A DNA stretch of 64,000 bases, taken from assembly GCF_000003815.2 (NCBI RefSeq), contig NC_049997.1, positions 6,473,204 to 6,537,203 on the forward strand, read 5' to 3'. Both the position numbers and the translations under genes were made by a program. Within the stretch, counting starts at the first letter, position 1; each line of letters begins with the position of its first letter. Shown here one piece after another: positions 12,745-24,779 of the stretch. The stretch is from Branchiostoma floridae (Eukaryota; Chordata; Leptocardii; Amphioxiformes; Branchiostomatidae). The notes under the pieces were generated by a model, which saw nothing but the letters and a program-made list of their open reading frames with translations, did not search any database and was not told the DNA's origin.

Positions 12745-12835
12745 TATGCCTGTAACAAAGTGTAAGTAATACGTAATTCAGCCACCCCGGCTGCAATGTA
12801 TTTACAAATAAACCATTCATCATCATCATCATACA
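12745..12835 (+). repeat. SINE-like tail with (atc)n
   Basis: gtaattcagccaccccggctgcaatgta followed by aataaacc and an (atc)n run resembles the tail of the SINE at 45086-45505 (gcaattcagccgctggctgcg, then taataa-rich sequence). Only the 3' part is present. It is a fragment, not a gene. Confidence 0.45.
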
Positions 12836-13156
12836 CATCATATATACTTTTACCATATCTCAAGACACAAACACAAGAGAATATAAAACCTGGCAGAACA
12901 TGGCAAAGATGCGTCATTCCTATAACTTTGGATTTACTTCTATAACAATGACACCTGGTAATACATTCAAGCAAAACATTTCTTTTGTAATTCTGTTGAC
13001 CTTATAATAAATTGTTTGCATGCTAACAAAATTCCTGGAACTATAGAGTCAAGCCTGACTACATGTGCATTGACTTCCGTTTCGTTGAGGTGATGGATTG
13101 TGTTGCATTGTAAAGCTACGGTTACTATCAATCTGATTGCCGTCCAAGTTCAACTA

Positions 13157-14961
13157 TTAATTTCTTGTGACTGTTGTCGTTGTCGCCTTGTAGAGCTGAA
13201 AGAAATAATATAGAACAGGTTAGGTATAGTTGACGGACACAAACATATTCCATGATCAATATGTCAACATGAATGAATCCCTATGGGTTTCTTTAGATTG
13301 CTTAGCTGTCAAATGTCTTTTTTCACAATCAAGAAATAAAGGTTCGAAAAAACGAAGTGCCCAGATCAACCAACACCCAACATCCACTCATAGGTTTGTA
13401 CTAGTTTTCAATGCTCCCGATGTTTGTGCATTTAAGCCCCCTTGTGCCTTTAAAGGTCCATTTTTAACCCACCATTCTGCCCACTGTTACCTCTATGACT
13501 TTGGATACTGAAACTATATGAGCAATAAGAACAATGGGGTAACAAACCTCGCTGTTCAGGAAAACTGTTTGAACAGCATCCGTCTGTGTAAACTTGTTCT
13601 CATGACAAGCTGTGAGATCTGGCAGTTGGGCCATCTTCCCATCCTTCCGGTATGTTGTAATTCCTTGTGAGAGAAAAAAAGAAAGGTGTGGAATTACTCC
13701 CAACTTTGGCTTTACAGTAATTGCATACATCTGAATCCATTAGTTGTCAGAAAAGGTTTGGGATTGATATAGCATGTAGTGATATATCCAGTGAAAAACT
13801 ATATCACCCAGCATACCGCGTTTCTGTTTTGTTATAGGGCTGTACTGCTCTTAACAGTTCCTATCCGGACTTCTCGAAATGAATGATGTTACATTCTTCA
13901 TAAATCACGATGAGTCATTGACGGATCTCTCTCTTTCTTCTTTATGAAAAATCTCATGTGTACTGGTCAGCCCCATGCAGTTGCAAAAGAAACAATTGTG
14001 TACTGAGGATACGTACCTTCCGAAGGGATTTTCTTTCAAACTTTTCATTTGAAACATCATGCCTTCTTCTCATATTTTGGCTAAAGATACCCCTTGGCCT
14101 TTAATTCAAAGGCAAGTAACAAATATCTTCATCTTCGTGAGCACACGTGCGGTACTCAAGTTGGGCATTGAACAAACTATCTTATATAAGCCCTTCACAG
14201 AGGTCACAACACATGTGCGGCGAAAGAAATTCTAGGAAATATGTCAATGTACATAAAAATTAAATTCTTGCTATACATTCAAGATAAACATGTTAACGCA
14301 CTCAACATATAAAGAGGGGAATGTGGGCTCTGATATCTTTACTTACGCCCCTACATAATCAAATTAAATCCAATGACATATAACACAAAATTTCCTTAAG
14401 TGTAACTCCAGAAAATGTGACAAATTATATTTTGACAACAAATTCGTTTGCAATCAACGCTCACTATGATAGCATCCATAGAATTATTTGGTACGCCCTA
14501 TCCCTAGCATGCGGCTAAACATCTGCATCGCAGGTGTGCCCCGCCCCCCATGACCTAGTGATTTATGAGTTAGCACGTGTTAAGTTACGCAGTTGGCCAT
14601 GGGAAACAAAGCGAACAAAGACTTTTCCCCAACAGCATGCTATCCTGTCTAGTAAGCGAGAGTATTCATTGCACAGTTTCTTTTTTTAATTGGTCTAACT
14701 TAGGGGTGTCTGTGGTAAAATTCCTTGTCATGTCAGCCAAGGAGATGGTCTGTCAGTTAGCTCTAGAATTTTGAAGAAACAGAACAGTCTAGCAAGCAGG
14801 CTAACCCTGGGTAGGTTCGTCGAGACAACTAGAACAATTAGAAACAACCACATAATAGTTTGGACAAGGATACGAAATATATGAAGCTGGAAAATGATGA
14901 TCACTCACCTTTTGTGCTGTTCTGTGTCCGTCTGTCCCCAAGAAAACTCGGCCAAAGCCAT
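13157..14961 (-). CDS. tentative small five-exon gene, about 100 aa, unknown product
   Basis: I do not recognise this gene. Five minus-strand pieces join in frame with GT-AG borders: 14909-14961 (start MALAEFSWGQTDTEQHK), 14017-14080, 13817-13844 (a 28-nt micro-exon), 13548-13663 and 13157-13195. The fourth exon has the most protein-like translation, ITTYRKDGKMAQLPDL then TACHENKFTQTDAVQ, and is flanked by a pyrimidine-rich acceptor (ctctcacaag) and the donor gag|gtttgt. The last exon follows an excellent acceptor (ttatttctttcag) and ends at TAA. All phases agree (2, 0, 1, 0). The acceptors of exons 2 and 3 have weak pyrimidine tracts, so those two are the least certain. The product is small, soluble and rich in Lys, Thr and Gln. 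Only exons 4 and 5 are reasonably firm. Confidence 0.4.
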
Positions 14962-15460
14962 GATTGCCTGAACGATGATAGACTAGAAGCCTGATTACGT
15001 CTGCTCCCATCCAGTACGTCTGCTCCCATCACTGGAGGGTCTATTGTGTTCACTCAAAAGTTCTCGAATGCTCTTCCCTATCTCTGTGCTCCGCCTTTGG
15101 GTTGATCTAACATGTAAACACCCAATAAGGTCCACCCTTCTCTCCTCCCACTTTTACTCCCAACAAATAACGTCCACCCTGCTTTCCACACAAATCTCCG
15201 CCCAGCTGTCTGTCCATCTGGTCATCAATCATTGCACTTGTGGTAATTGTACTAACACACAGCTATCTACATGTTGGTAACATTCTATGAATTTATTTGG
15301 AGACACGATTAGCTTTTACAATGTCTATAGCATCTGTATTCTTCCTGTTATCCTATATTCATCAATATCCATGGAACAAATCTAGATAACACACAGCCAC
15401 AGGCAAATATCATATACAGCAACTTTTCAAAAAAGTCACAAAAAGTAGGAAGTCTACGTA

Positions 15461-16705
15461 TATAAACTCGGCACAAAAAGTTTGGAATATAAACTTTGGC
15501 TGATCATATTTCCGTTGTTTCTGCATCAATTTTAATGTGTTATATATCAAAAGAAAGCGTGTGTGATTTCCTTTCACACGGTATCAAACTCCTTATGATT
15601 ATAAATTCGTGGAACGAGCACCAGGGCTACTCACGTCAGTGGGTCACGAAAAAAAAGTGCCCAAATTTCAATTTTTGTGTTCAACTCTGTATCATCCTGC
15701 TGGTATGGGTGCGGTGTCAAGGATTCAATCTGTCCTTTTTTTCACGTAACATCCAAGTTTATCTTTAACATTTGATAAGAGTATATGTGCCTTTTTGGCT
15801 GTTGAATGACCGAATCGAGGTGTGGAGGCGGCAAGGAGAATACCACGCTGATAGTCGTTCGGATAGGGCGTAACAGCGCGTAGCACTTGGTGTGGTGTAT
15901 GTATGGCTGCCACGGGAAAAACAAGGTTCAGTATCATCACAGACAAGTCAACCTTAATGCTGTGAGATACAGGGCACCATTCTCCATTCAGTCGAAATGT
16001 CATACCGCTCAGATATGAGGCCGAATAACATTCTGCAAGAATGCACCGCCTGTTCATGCACACAGTCTGCAATAGACCTTGCTCCGTGTGGACGGGCGTT
16101 GTATAGTCTAACACTTGCAGAATTGCATTTGGTCCCACACTAGCACACGTTGCTGACGTGGTATGACATTGCAACTGAATGGAAAATGGTGCCCTGTATC
16201 TCACAGCAGCAAGGTTGACTTGTCTGTGATGATACTGAACCTTGTTTTTCCCGTGGCGGCCATACATACACCACACCAAGCGCTACGCGCTGTTACGCCC
16301 TATCCGTACGACTATCAGCGTGGTATTCTCCTTGCCGCCTCCACACCTCGATTCGGTCATTCAACAGCCAAAAAGGCACATATACTCTTATCAAATGTTA
16401 AAGATAAACTTGGATGTTACGTGAAAAAAAGGACAGATTGAATCCTTGACACCGCACCCATACCAGCAGGATGATACAGAGTTGAACACAAAAATTGAAA
16501 TTTGGGCACTTTTTTTTCGTGACCCACTGACGTGAGTAGCCCTGGTTCTCGTTCCACGAATTTATAATCATAAGGAGTTTGATACCGTGTGAAAGGAAAT
16601 CACACACGCTTTCTTTTGATATATAACACATTAAAATTGATGCAGAAACAACGGAAATATGATCAGCCAAAGTTGATATTCCAAACTTTTTGTGCCGAGT
16701 TTATA
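15461..16705. mobile_element. Tc1/mariner-like fold-back element with about 550-bp arms
   Basis: Left arm 15461 to about 16010 and right arm about 16159-16705 are near-perfect reverse complements around a loop of about 150 bp. The outer ends (TATAAACTCGG) are flanked by TA on both sides (15459-15460 and 16706-16707), the target duplication of the IS630-Tc1-mariner superfamily. On the minus strand the loop still encodes NARPHGARSIAD, the end of a Tc1-type DDE transposase core motif. This suggests that an autonomous element lost most of its gene and duplicated one half in inverted orientation. Long frames in the arms are mirror images of each other and not host genes. Transcripts would fold into long double-stranded RNA. 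Confidence 0.85.
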
Positions 16706-16974
16706 TAAGATCCATGAACAATGGGACAAAATCTAATTTCCTTACAGCAAACTATTCCATGTGTTAGACGTTCTGTGCAGAAATTGTTCAGTTTTGAGCA
16801 TTTAAATTTGTTCTGGGTTTCAGAGAGCGGATATTTTCTGACTTTGAAGATTTGGTCTGATAACAGTGATCTTGCATTGTGAGTAGTTTACATATTGACA
16901 CTGATGGTTTGTTTTCATGACTCATGAACATTCACTAAGTTTTCTGCTGGATCATGTTTTTCAAGTTTAACGGC

Positions 16975-17115
16975 ACTAACGTTAGCATCTGCAGTAAACT
17001 GTAAAGAGTCTCTGGACCCGTCGGACCTGTCGCATCCAAGGGTGATCCTGGCCGCTCTGTTTTGTATCGCTTGAAACTTGAAGTTGTTTTTATCCTTAGA
17101 TGTACCCAGCCGTGT
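16975..17115 (-). mobile_element. LINE reverse-transcriptase C-terminal remnant
   Basis: The minus-strand translation gives KLVLTRLGTSKDKNNFKFQ followed by AIQNRAARITLG. This is the familiar iqNRAARiilG segment found C-terminal to the RT of CR1/Jockey-like LINEs. Frames are broken on both sides. Confidence 0.6.
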
Positions 17116-17234
17116 CAGTACCAGCTTAAATCAGTGCCACCTTCTGTTTGCGTGGATCTTGACCATGCTGATATTGCATTTCTTTGCTGCATAGCCTATT
17201 TGAGATTCTAATGTAAGATTTAGATTTATTGATG

Positions 17235-17475
17235 TAAAAATTGCGTCAACAATAACGTGACAGTGGGTACTAGTACCTGTTTTAAACACTGTCCCCTAAG
17301 CATAGGATCCAGTTGTACAGGTGGTGTTGCGAGTGGAACGTTTCCACAGATGTCCCGATCAACTCCCAGTACTAAGCTTGTCAGTGGGCACCTGTTTAAC
17401 ACTGTCCCCTGAGCTCGGGTTTCAGTTGTACAGGTGGTGCGAGTGTTATGATTTAACAGACACAGATGTCCCCAC
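17235..17475 (+). repeat. tandem duplication of about 125 bp
   Basis: Two copies share the block cagtggg-acctgtttaacactgtcccct, then a cagttgtacaggtggtg stretch and a cacagatgtccc end. The copies start near 17261 and 17383. No product is recognised. A weak WNGL segment downstream (about 17490) may be more LINE debris. Confidence 0.5.
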
Positions 17476-17639
17476 GGGCACGGTATACTGGAATGGGCTT
17501 AATTCGCTCCAGATGTCCTACAGCTGGTCTGGCAGTCTGTGCTTTGGGACTCTCAATGGGCTACTTAGGGTCACCAGTGTGACATTGTCAATCGGCGCGG
17601 CCATGAGGCGATTAATCCCATAATAAACCAACATCTTAT

Positions 17640-17840
17640 CCATATGAAAATGAATTCCACTTCGTTGTGGATTATTCTAGATATAATACGTTACGTCGTA
17701 AGTTATTAACATTTCTAGAATCAAGTAGATCAGATTTTAAGAGACTAAATGCTACAGACAGATTTGAATGTACAAATGTATATAAATATAAATTATCTTC
17801 AATGGCACAACGCAAAAATAGGCAAATATAAGAGATAGCT
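17640..17840 (+). mobile_element. LINE-like 3' coding remnant
   Basis: gactaaatgctacagacagattt and caaaaataggcaaat also occur at 54930-55140 in the same order (there the frame reads FKRLDATDRF then NAKIGK). The two are relics of one dispersed family, probably the C-terminal end of a LINE ORF. The identity of the family is not established. Confidence 0.4.
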
Positions 17841-18016
17841 TTGTTATTAGAAAATACACTGACACTCATGATAATCCCCGCTCGATTGAAATTTGATATC
17901 GAAATTTATGCTAGCATTTATTGTTATACATGTTGTAGTAATAAGGATATTCAGTCTTACCCAATACCTTTATTTCACACTCTGTGTAATAGTTGCTGCC
18001 ATGCATTGCACCGTGA

Positions 18017-18052
18017 TTCATTCATTCATTCATTCATTCATATACTGTCAAG
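18017..18052. repeat. (ttca)n microsatellite
   Basis: Short run of perfect ttca repeats. The flanks 17850-18870 contain no recognisable coding exon. A donor-like aagtcg|gtaagt at about 18594 could end a non-coding first exon of AKR A, because the AKR A start exon is preceded by a good acceptor (attccattcccag, about 19298). Confidence 0.5.
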
Positions 18053-19019
18053 GCACAGACAGTCCACATCAGAGACAAAGGGTGTCTATAACAGCAGAGG
18101 TCTTAATAAAACAAACAAACAAACAGCTATTCCATCGTAACCTTTCGTCGCCTGTGTTTTTATAAACGCCATGCTTGTTTCTATTGCGCGCAATGCAAAA
18201 GCGTTTATTTATTTACATCTGCTTCGAGATGAGGACCTCTTGCGGTGACCGCACAAACTGCAGCTATGCTTTGACCCATGGCTTTAATAGCTGTTAACAT
18301 GCAATATATCTACAGCGCTATACTCGTTTATGAAGAAAGTTTGAAAAACAAAATTCCTGCCACCTTGACAATTCGCCTACGAGTCTTTATCTTCTCTTTT
18401 AAGTGCACTATTTTGACCTAGATCGTTGTGCGCCGCGGATGAATATTTGCGTTCTTCGCCCCGTACTGCAGTTCAGGAATCAGGAACGTTTCGCCACTTC
18501 CACATATTAGTTGGGGCTAGGAGCAAATTTAAGGTACTTTAAGACCAACGCCAGGCCAGCTCAATATCCTCAGATGCGCTCAAATCTAAGTCGGTAAGTT
18601 GATCACATTATAGTATTACTGTAGACCTTGTGAACTTGCTCCGAATGTGGAAAAGACTGGCGAAAAACGTTCTAGCGTTCTGTGACCCGTGGGTGACCCT
18701 AACAGACTATGACCCAGTGAGCCGTCTCCAAGCAGATATTGGGGGTGGAAAATCTCTTTGCACTGCATCCTGGCTTTCCCCCGTAGGCACCCTACCTCGC
18801 ACCCTGCCATATTTAGGAAGCTTTAACAGTCAGAAAACTTGGTAAACTTCCACCCTAACATCTGCTTTGAGAATAGACACAAGTCAGGTGGTTTCAACTA
18901 AAGGGGGCGTGGTCCATGGGTGTTTTATCTGACGTTATAAGGTTTTGAGGGGTGTGATTATGAAAACTTTTTCTATAAAAAGTATTTAAACTGTGTAAAA
19001 AAACTGAAACCCATATGTT

Positions 19020-19190
19020 CTTCTTCACCAAAGCAGGTGCCATTGAACAGCTTAGTCTACAAGCAAAATGCAGGAAATAGTGTTTCAGAGGGTCTTGATT
19101 TAAAAATTTTCTGGGACCCAGACCCCCTAGAAATGACGCGCAACGTCACGCCATACCTTTGGTGCTCTGAATAGGATTCCCATTCAAAAT
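19020..19190 (+). repeat. dispersed non-coding repeat (aaaattttc..ggaccc family)
   Basis: agcttagtct, caaaatgcaggaaata, a gtttcagagggtc-like block, a gatttaaaaattttc block and cctttggtgctc occur here. Similar strings recur near 25845-26150 and 30480-30930. Non-coding. The family name is unknown to me. Confidence 0.5.
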
Positions 19191-19340
19191 CAAGGGGACT
19201 GAAAATGATTTCAGGCTGGCTAAAAACCTGATTAGTACTATTACTGGTTTAACTGTGGAAGTATTTGAATTGATATGAATTTATTATTCCATTCCCAGGT
19301 ACTGTAGAGTGTAGTTGAAGTTGAGACGTCAGCTGCAGAC

Positions 19341-22300
19341 ATGACCTGGCCTGCTGTGAGGCTGTGTACGGGGGCGTCCATGCCACTGCTGGGTCTGGGG
19401 ACATGGAGGGTAAGTCTCACCACATCACGTAAAGTTTCACACATTTGTGAATCTGGCTTGCAAACCATTTTTGCTGGCCTTCTTTGACTAAGCCTGCTAT
19501 CCAGCCATATTATAACTCCCAGGTCTCTTCTGTCCTCTCTGAAAACACAGGCGAGCCTTGGGAGCTATAATACGGCTGCATATACCAGGTTAATTTTGAC
19601 TACCATAAGTATGTCCGGGTTCTGGCAAGGGCAGTTGAACATGCCCTACACTATATGCTTAAATGTATCCCCTATGCTGTGATTTCGTTGAGTGGCTTGG
19701 GCCCCTACCCAAGGTTTCAGCCAACCAGCAATGTTTCAACCCCCATTTTGGGGGGGGGGGACACAATTGGCCATGAATTGAAAATTTAATGAATGAATGA
19801 ATGAATGACTTTATTGTACATTTGTGCTCAAACAAGCTAAGTACAGGTCGTAGCGCTTTACTAAGTGATAATGATATGGACTGTCCTTACATGCAATCTC
19901 TATCCATCTTTCTCTTCCGCCTTCTCTCCATTCCTCCTGCACATGCGTGTACACACTCTCTTCCTCCTCTTTCTCTCACTCAATATTCCTGATGTATTAG
20001 ACTAACATTATTCTGACTACTATTTAATATAAGATCATGATGTTCTGTATCAATACTTTCCAGGCTAAACAGAATGAGTGTTACCAGGCTGTGAAAACAG
20101 CCCTCCAGATGGGATACCGGCACATCGACACGGCCGAGTTTTACCAGAATGAGAAGGAAATTGGTCAGGCTCTCCTGGAGCAGTTTACAGCAGGACTGAA
20201 GAGGGAGGAAGTGTTCGTAACAAGCAAGGTTTGAAAAATCACATGTAACATTTAATTTCTAGCATAAAACTTGCTAAGGCCTTCACATCTTTTATCTGCT
20301 GGTAGGGGAAATGGTCAAAAACAATCAATTAATTTTGTTGCATAAATTGACTTCTAAAAGGACGGGAGACCTGGCGCATCCCCATCTTGTAATTAGCCAG
20401 CAAAAGGGTAAATTGTCACCCCGTAAAGGGCGGTAAAACCCCATCATGTGTATACATGAGCGAACATGTGTGATCACCTCGACCGATGATGATGATGATG
20501 AACTTCTAAAAGGTTTATGCCTCCATAGATGATCATATGGAAGGCTACAATTATGAGATTGAGATCTTTGTTCTTGTTCTAATTGTTTGAATACTAATGA
20601 GTAGGGGCATTTAATTTCTGCCATACAACTTGATCAGACCCTCACATTGTTAGGACATATCTAAGGGTACTTACACATGTAGCTACAGGTGGGGAGTCAT
20701 GGTCAAGAACAATCAGTTTAACTTTCATTCAGTTTGTCGCACTTATAGAAGGTTTTATCACTCCATAGATATTTCACTGAGGTATGCTTATAATCTTTGA
20801 TTTCTTGTTCTATATTATATGTTTGCTCATGATCAGGGTGAACTCTATCACATGTCAACATCTTTCTTATTTTCAGTTATGGAACACCCGGCACCACCCC
20901 GATGACGTCCTGCCAGCCTGTCAGAGGAGCCTAACCGACCTGGGACTAGACTATCTGGACCTGTACCTCATGCACTTCCCGGTGGCATATGCGGTAAAGA
21001 TCATGGCATCTTTTATTTTGACAAATTTCTATCTTAAACATCTTAGTTTGCCACTTTGCTATGTGGTAGGTTTTAGGACACACTCTGTCTCTTTTTCAAC
21101 CTTGTAGATCTTGTACTGGAGTTCTCTTGTCATGTGACTTAAATGAATAGAATTTTTTCCTGTTTCAGTCCTGAAAAATTAGGGTTGGTAGGTAGGGATT
21201 TTTTTTCTGTGATTATTTTTTTCTGCAATTCTTTTTAAACTTTGGCCAAATCTCTAGTGATACATCACAGTTTACTGTAATTAAGTAAGACTGAAATGCA
21301 CGAGGACACTTATATTTTCAAAGCCAAACTTTTAAGTTTTTTGTATAATGGTTACAAGTCAGTGGATACATTTTATCCTAAATATTAGAGATGTCTTAAT
21401 ATATACTTCAGGGAATAGTTCTCTGCGTTTAGTAGAAATCTTTAAATTTTGACCATTTTTTTGTGGGGGACTAAAGTTGTACTCAGAAGTTTGTTATTAC
21501 TTGCCACAAAGTATATATCATGATTATGAATGCCAAATGTGTATGAAAATAGCCACCAGCTGAGAGCTCAACTTGTTTTTTGTTTACTATGCATGTTGTT
21601 GTTGTTGTTTGTTTCTTCCAGAGAGGAGACAACTTTCTACCGTATGATGACAAGGGACAAGCTTCTACAATGGACATCCACTTCATGGATACATGGAAGG
21701 TGAGATTATAAATTAATAAAGATTATCAAGACAATAAAAGCTTTATAAGGAAAAGTTATGTTGTGTTACTAATTACAGTCCTGAAAAACATTGAGTTGGT
21801 AGGTTGGGAATCTCTCTTTTTTTAAACTTGTCTGAAATGATCTAACAAATACTAAACTAACAATGTAAAAAAGGAATGTATCAAAACACTTGTATTTCTA
21901 ACATCATATTGTAATATACAATTATACTACTTTACTAATTGTAACTGCAAATTTATAACACAATGAAAACCTCCTGCAAAATTAACTCCTCTTGAAATGG
22001 ATTTGCATGTACTTTATTACATACTGTACATGTACATGTACATGATTGTGTATACAAATGTACCTTTTTTAAAAAACTTTTTTCAGGCCATGGAGAAGCT
22101 TGTGGATGCAGGACTGGTGAAGGCCATCGGTGTGTCCAACTTCAACATCTCACAGATGGAGGAGGTTCTGACCAATGGGAGGATCAAACCAGCTGTCAAT
22201 CAAGTAAGATCCTCCCAGAATTTTACCTTATAAGGTCACTTCAATTTGATTTGAACATTCTGACCAATGAGAGGATCAAACCAGCTGTTAACCAAGTAAG

Positions 22301-24498
22301 CTCCTCCCAGAATTTTACCTTATAAGGTCACTTCAATTTGATTTGAACATTCTGACCAATGAGAGGATCAAACCAGCTGTCAACCAAGTAAGCTCCTCCC
22401 AGAATTTACCTTATAAGGTCACTTCAATTTGATTTGAACATTCTAACCAATGAGAGGATCAAACCAGCTGTCAACCAAGTAAGCTCCTCCCAGAATTTAC
22501 CGTATAAGGTCACTTCAGTTTTGATAATGAACATAATTTGACCAATGAGAGGATCAAACCAGCTGTCAATCAAGTAATCTTCTCCCAGAAGTCGGTATCA
22601 GCATACATAGTTTTAGGGAGTGAATCTTGTCAGATTCTAGCTATAACTTTCCTCATAGCCCTCATTATATGACACAATAAATTACTGCCACAAAAATGTA
22701 TAGGTGTGGCTTGATACAAAGTTTAAGCCTGCTTCATCCATATTGCTATTTTTTTTTAAATCTACAGGTTGAGAGTAACCCGTATCTTGGTTGCCATCGG
22801 TTACTGGAATACTGCACAGCCAAAGACGTGGTCCTGACAGCATTCTGTCCCTTAGCAAAGCCGGGGTGAGATGGACAGGAATAATGTCTGTGGTGGTTTA
22901 GTAAGAAAATAGAAATACCAGCAAACAGAAAAAAATTTGCACAATCTTCTAGTTTACGTCCGTCGAGTTTCCATGGCCAGTAGATCTGAATTCATCATGG
23001 ATTTTCAGAATAAGTATTGTATTAGCAGGGCATCATCAAAGTTCTGACAACGTAACAGAAAAAAACTAGTGCAACTAGCACAAAAGATGAAACTCCCAAC
23101 TTGTCTTTTATATACAATGTATGTAGCTCCTCAGCCTCTTTATATTTAAAATCTCAAGATCATTACTTGATATATTCCTCATATTCCTTGCAGAATCTTA
23201 TGGTCATATCCTACTAGATATTTTGAGAGGCAACTGATCTATATCAGAATATTGTTTGTGTTTTCAGATCAAAGGAAGCAGAACAGTACGGAGTAGCTTC
23301 CCTGCTTCAGGACCCAGTAATAATGGAGATCAGTAGGAAACATGGGAAAACACCAGCACAGGTGATTGAATATATCATTGGGTTGAATAGAATCATCCAT
23401 TCACTTATTTGTTTGTTTGTCCTTTCACTGATCACTCTATTAATTCTATCATTAATCAATTGCATAATTCAGTTATTAAGAAATGAGTTCATTTGTTTGT
23501 TCATTTATTCATCAATTTGTTCATTAATAATCATTCATTTATTCATTCGGTTCATTCATTCCTTTCAATTTGTTGGTTCGTTTGTTCCTTCATCTGTTCC
23601 ATTATTCATTAATCACTTTTTGTTCGTTCATCAATCAATTAGTTCACTCATGTATTCATTAGGCAATAAGAATCTTCATTCATCAATAAGTTTGATCATT
23701 CATTGTTTTTTAATCAATTCCTTCCTTCCTTCATCATTTTGTTTGTTTATTCATTCATTGATTCATTTGCTAGATTATCTGTCCATTCATCCATTGATGA
23801 GTTCATCTAACTATTCATTCATTCATTCATTCATTAGTTCATCTATCCATTCATCTATTCATTCACTCATTCCTTCATTCACTCACTCCTTCATCCCTTG
23901 TCCCAGGTGTGCCTGAAGTGGCAGGTACAGAGGAATGTGGTCGTTATTCCCAAGAGTGTCTCACCTGCCAGGATACAGGAAAACTCTCAGGTGAGCTACT
24001 TCAATGCTCAAAATACACACACCTTGCACACTTGCAAATGCAACTACATTTTGCATATATTGTGTAAGATATCGAATATCACAAGAATTTCCCCCTTTCT
24101 CCCTTTGACAGCTTTTTGACTTTGACTTGAGTGAAGATGATATGGCGGCCATCAACAGACTGGACAAAAACGGCAGAATGGTTTGGTTTCAACCGTAAGT
24201 AACGTTACATGGACCAAAATTTTGAGTGAGTGAAAAAAAAAGTTTACCTCAGTTATGGTACTGGATTTAGACTCTTGCAGAATCATACAGACATGATTCC
24301 TTAGTTTGCTCTACTCGGGTGTTTTGCAGATGATGTCATAACAGGAAAAATGTAACGATGTACCTGAGGAAGTTTGAAACAGAAAGCGGTAGCAGGGAAA
24401 CATAAGTCTGCTAACATCTGCTTGGAGTTAAACATTTTTCTCCTTTTTTCTACAGGAGTGAGACACATCCACTCTGGCCCTTCAATGAAGAGTTCTAA
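19341..24498 (+). CDS. aldo-keto reductase, AKR1-type (paralogue A), 10 exons, 315 aa
   Basis: A cytosolic NADPH-dependent reductase of aldehydes and ketones, TIM-barrel AKR family. Exons: 19341-19409, 20064-20228, 20877-20993, 21622-21699, 22087-22203, 22768-22865, 23268-23361, 23907-23990, 24112-24194, 24456-24498. All are GT-AG and phases match, giving 948 nt, the usual AKR1 length. The catalytic tetrad is visible: Asp and Tyr in HIDTAEFY, Lys in VTSKLWN, His in [10 protein letters not shown]. Cofactor residues are complete: GVSNFN, the Gln of PAVNQ, and [13 protein letters not shown]. The usual nicotinamide-stacking Tyr (TAYSPL) is Phe (TAFCPL). The C-terminus ends [10 protein letters not shown]. 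The start MTWPAVRL follows a good acceptor just upstream, so a non-coding 5' exon is likely. Subfamily and substrate cannot be told from sequence. Confidence 0.95.
22168..22590 (+). repeat. 92-bp minisatellite copied from the exon 5/intron 5 junction (AKR A)
   Basis: The end of exon 5 with its donor (ctgaccaatgggagg..gtcaatcaa|gtaag) and about 50 bp of intron is repeated about five times (starts near 22168, 22260, 22352, 22443, 22540). Each copy keeps a donor-like caag|taagctcctcccag. No copy has its own acceptor, and reading through the true donor hits a stop, so the extra copies should be intronic. Confidence 0.85.
23395..23900. repeat. (attc)n-rich microsatellite in AKR A intron 7
   Basis: Degenerate attcattcattc repeats fill the intron right up to the exon 8 acceptor. 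The long frame here, extending from exon 7, is Ile/His/Ser-rich repeat translation and not protein. AKR B has the same type of repeat at the same place. Confidence 0.85.
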
Positions 24499-24505
24499 GC
24501 TATGA

Positions 24506-24655
24506 GCTTTCAGTACCAAGGACAGAGCTCAGTGCTTGGACAACAGGAACCTCCAGTCTTCAGTACCAGGGACAGAGCTCAGTGCTTGGAACAGGAACCT
24601 CCAGTCTTCAGTACCAGGGACAGAGCTCAGTGCTTGGACAACAGGAACAATCCAG
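24506..24655 (+). repeat. three-copy tandem repeat in AKR A 3' UTR
   Basis: The block cagtaccagggacagagctc, ending in cagtgcttgga-caacaggaacc, is present three times at about 50-bp spacing just after the stop codon. AKR B has one copy (about 38365), so the expansion followed the gene duplication. Confidence 0.8.
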
Positions 24656-24773
24656 TTCTTCACAAATGGTGTCAGCTCCGGATCCTAGCAATTGAATACA
24701 ATTAGGCCATGTTGATTTTGTTGTATGGATGACACCCACGCATGCACCAATTGTCGGCCGTTTCCAAAAGTAA

Positions 24774-24779
24774 AATAAA
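24774..24779 (+). terminator. polyadenylation signal AATAAA, AKR A
   Basis: AATAAA about 275 bp after the stop. It is conserved in position and context with AKR B (38515), which supports a real transcript end. Confidence 0.6.

Noticed and set aside
15725..16279. 184-aa open frame as a host gene
   Set aside because: Its sequence is largely mirrored by the opposite arm; it is a by-product of the fold-back transposon.
23323..23916. 197-aa open frame
   Set aside because: AKR A exon 7 running into an (attc)n microsatellite intron; Ile/Ser/His-rich translation is not protein.
24502..24705. 67-aa frame with repeated SVLGQQEPPVFSTRDRAQ-like units
   Set aside because: Translation of the AKR A 3' UTR tandem repeat, downstream of the stop codon.
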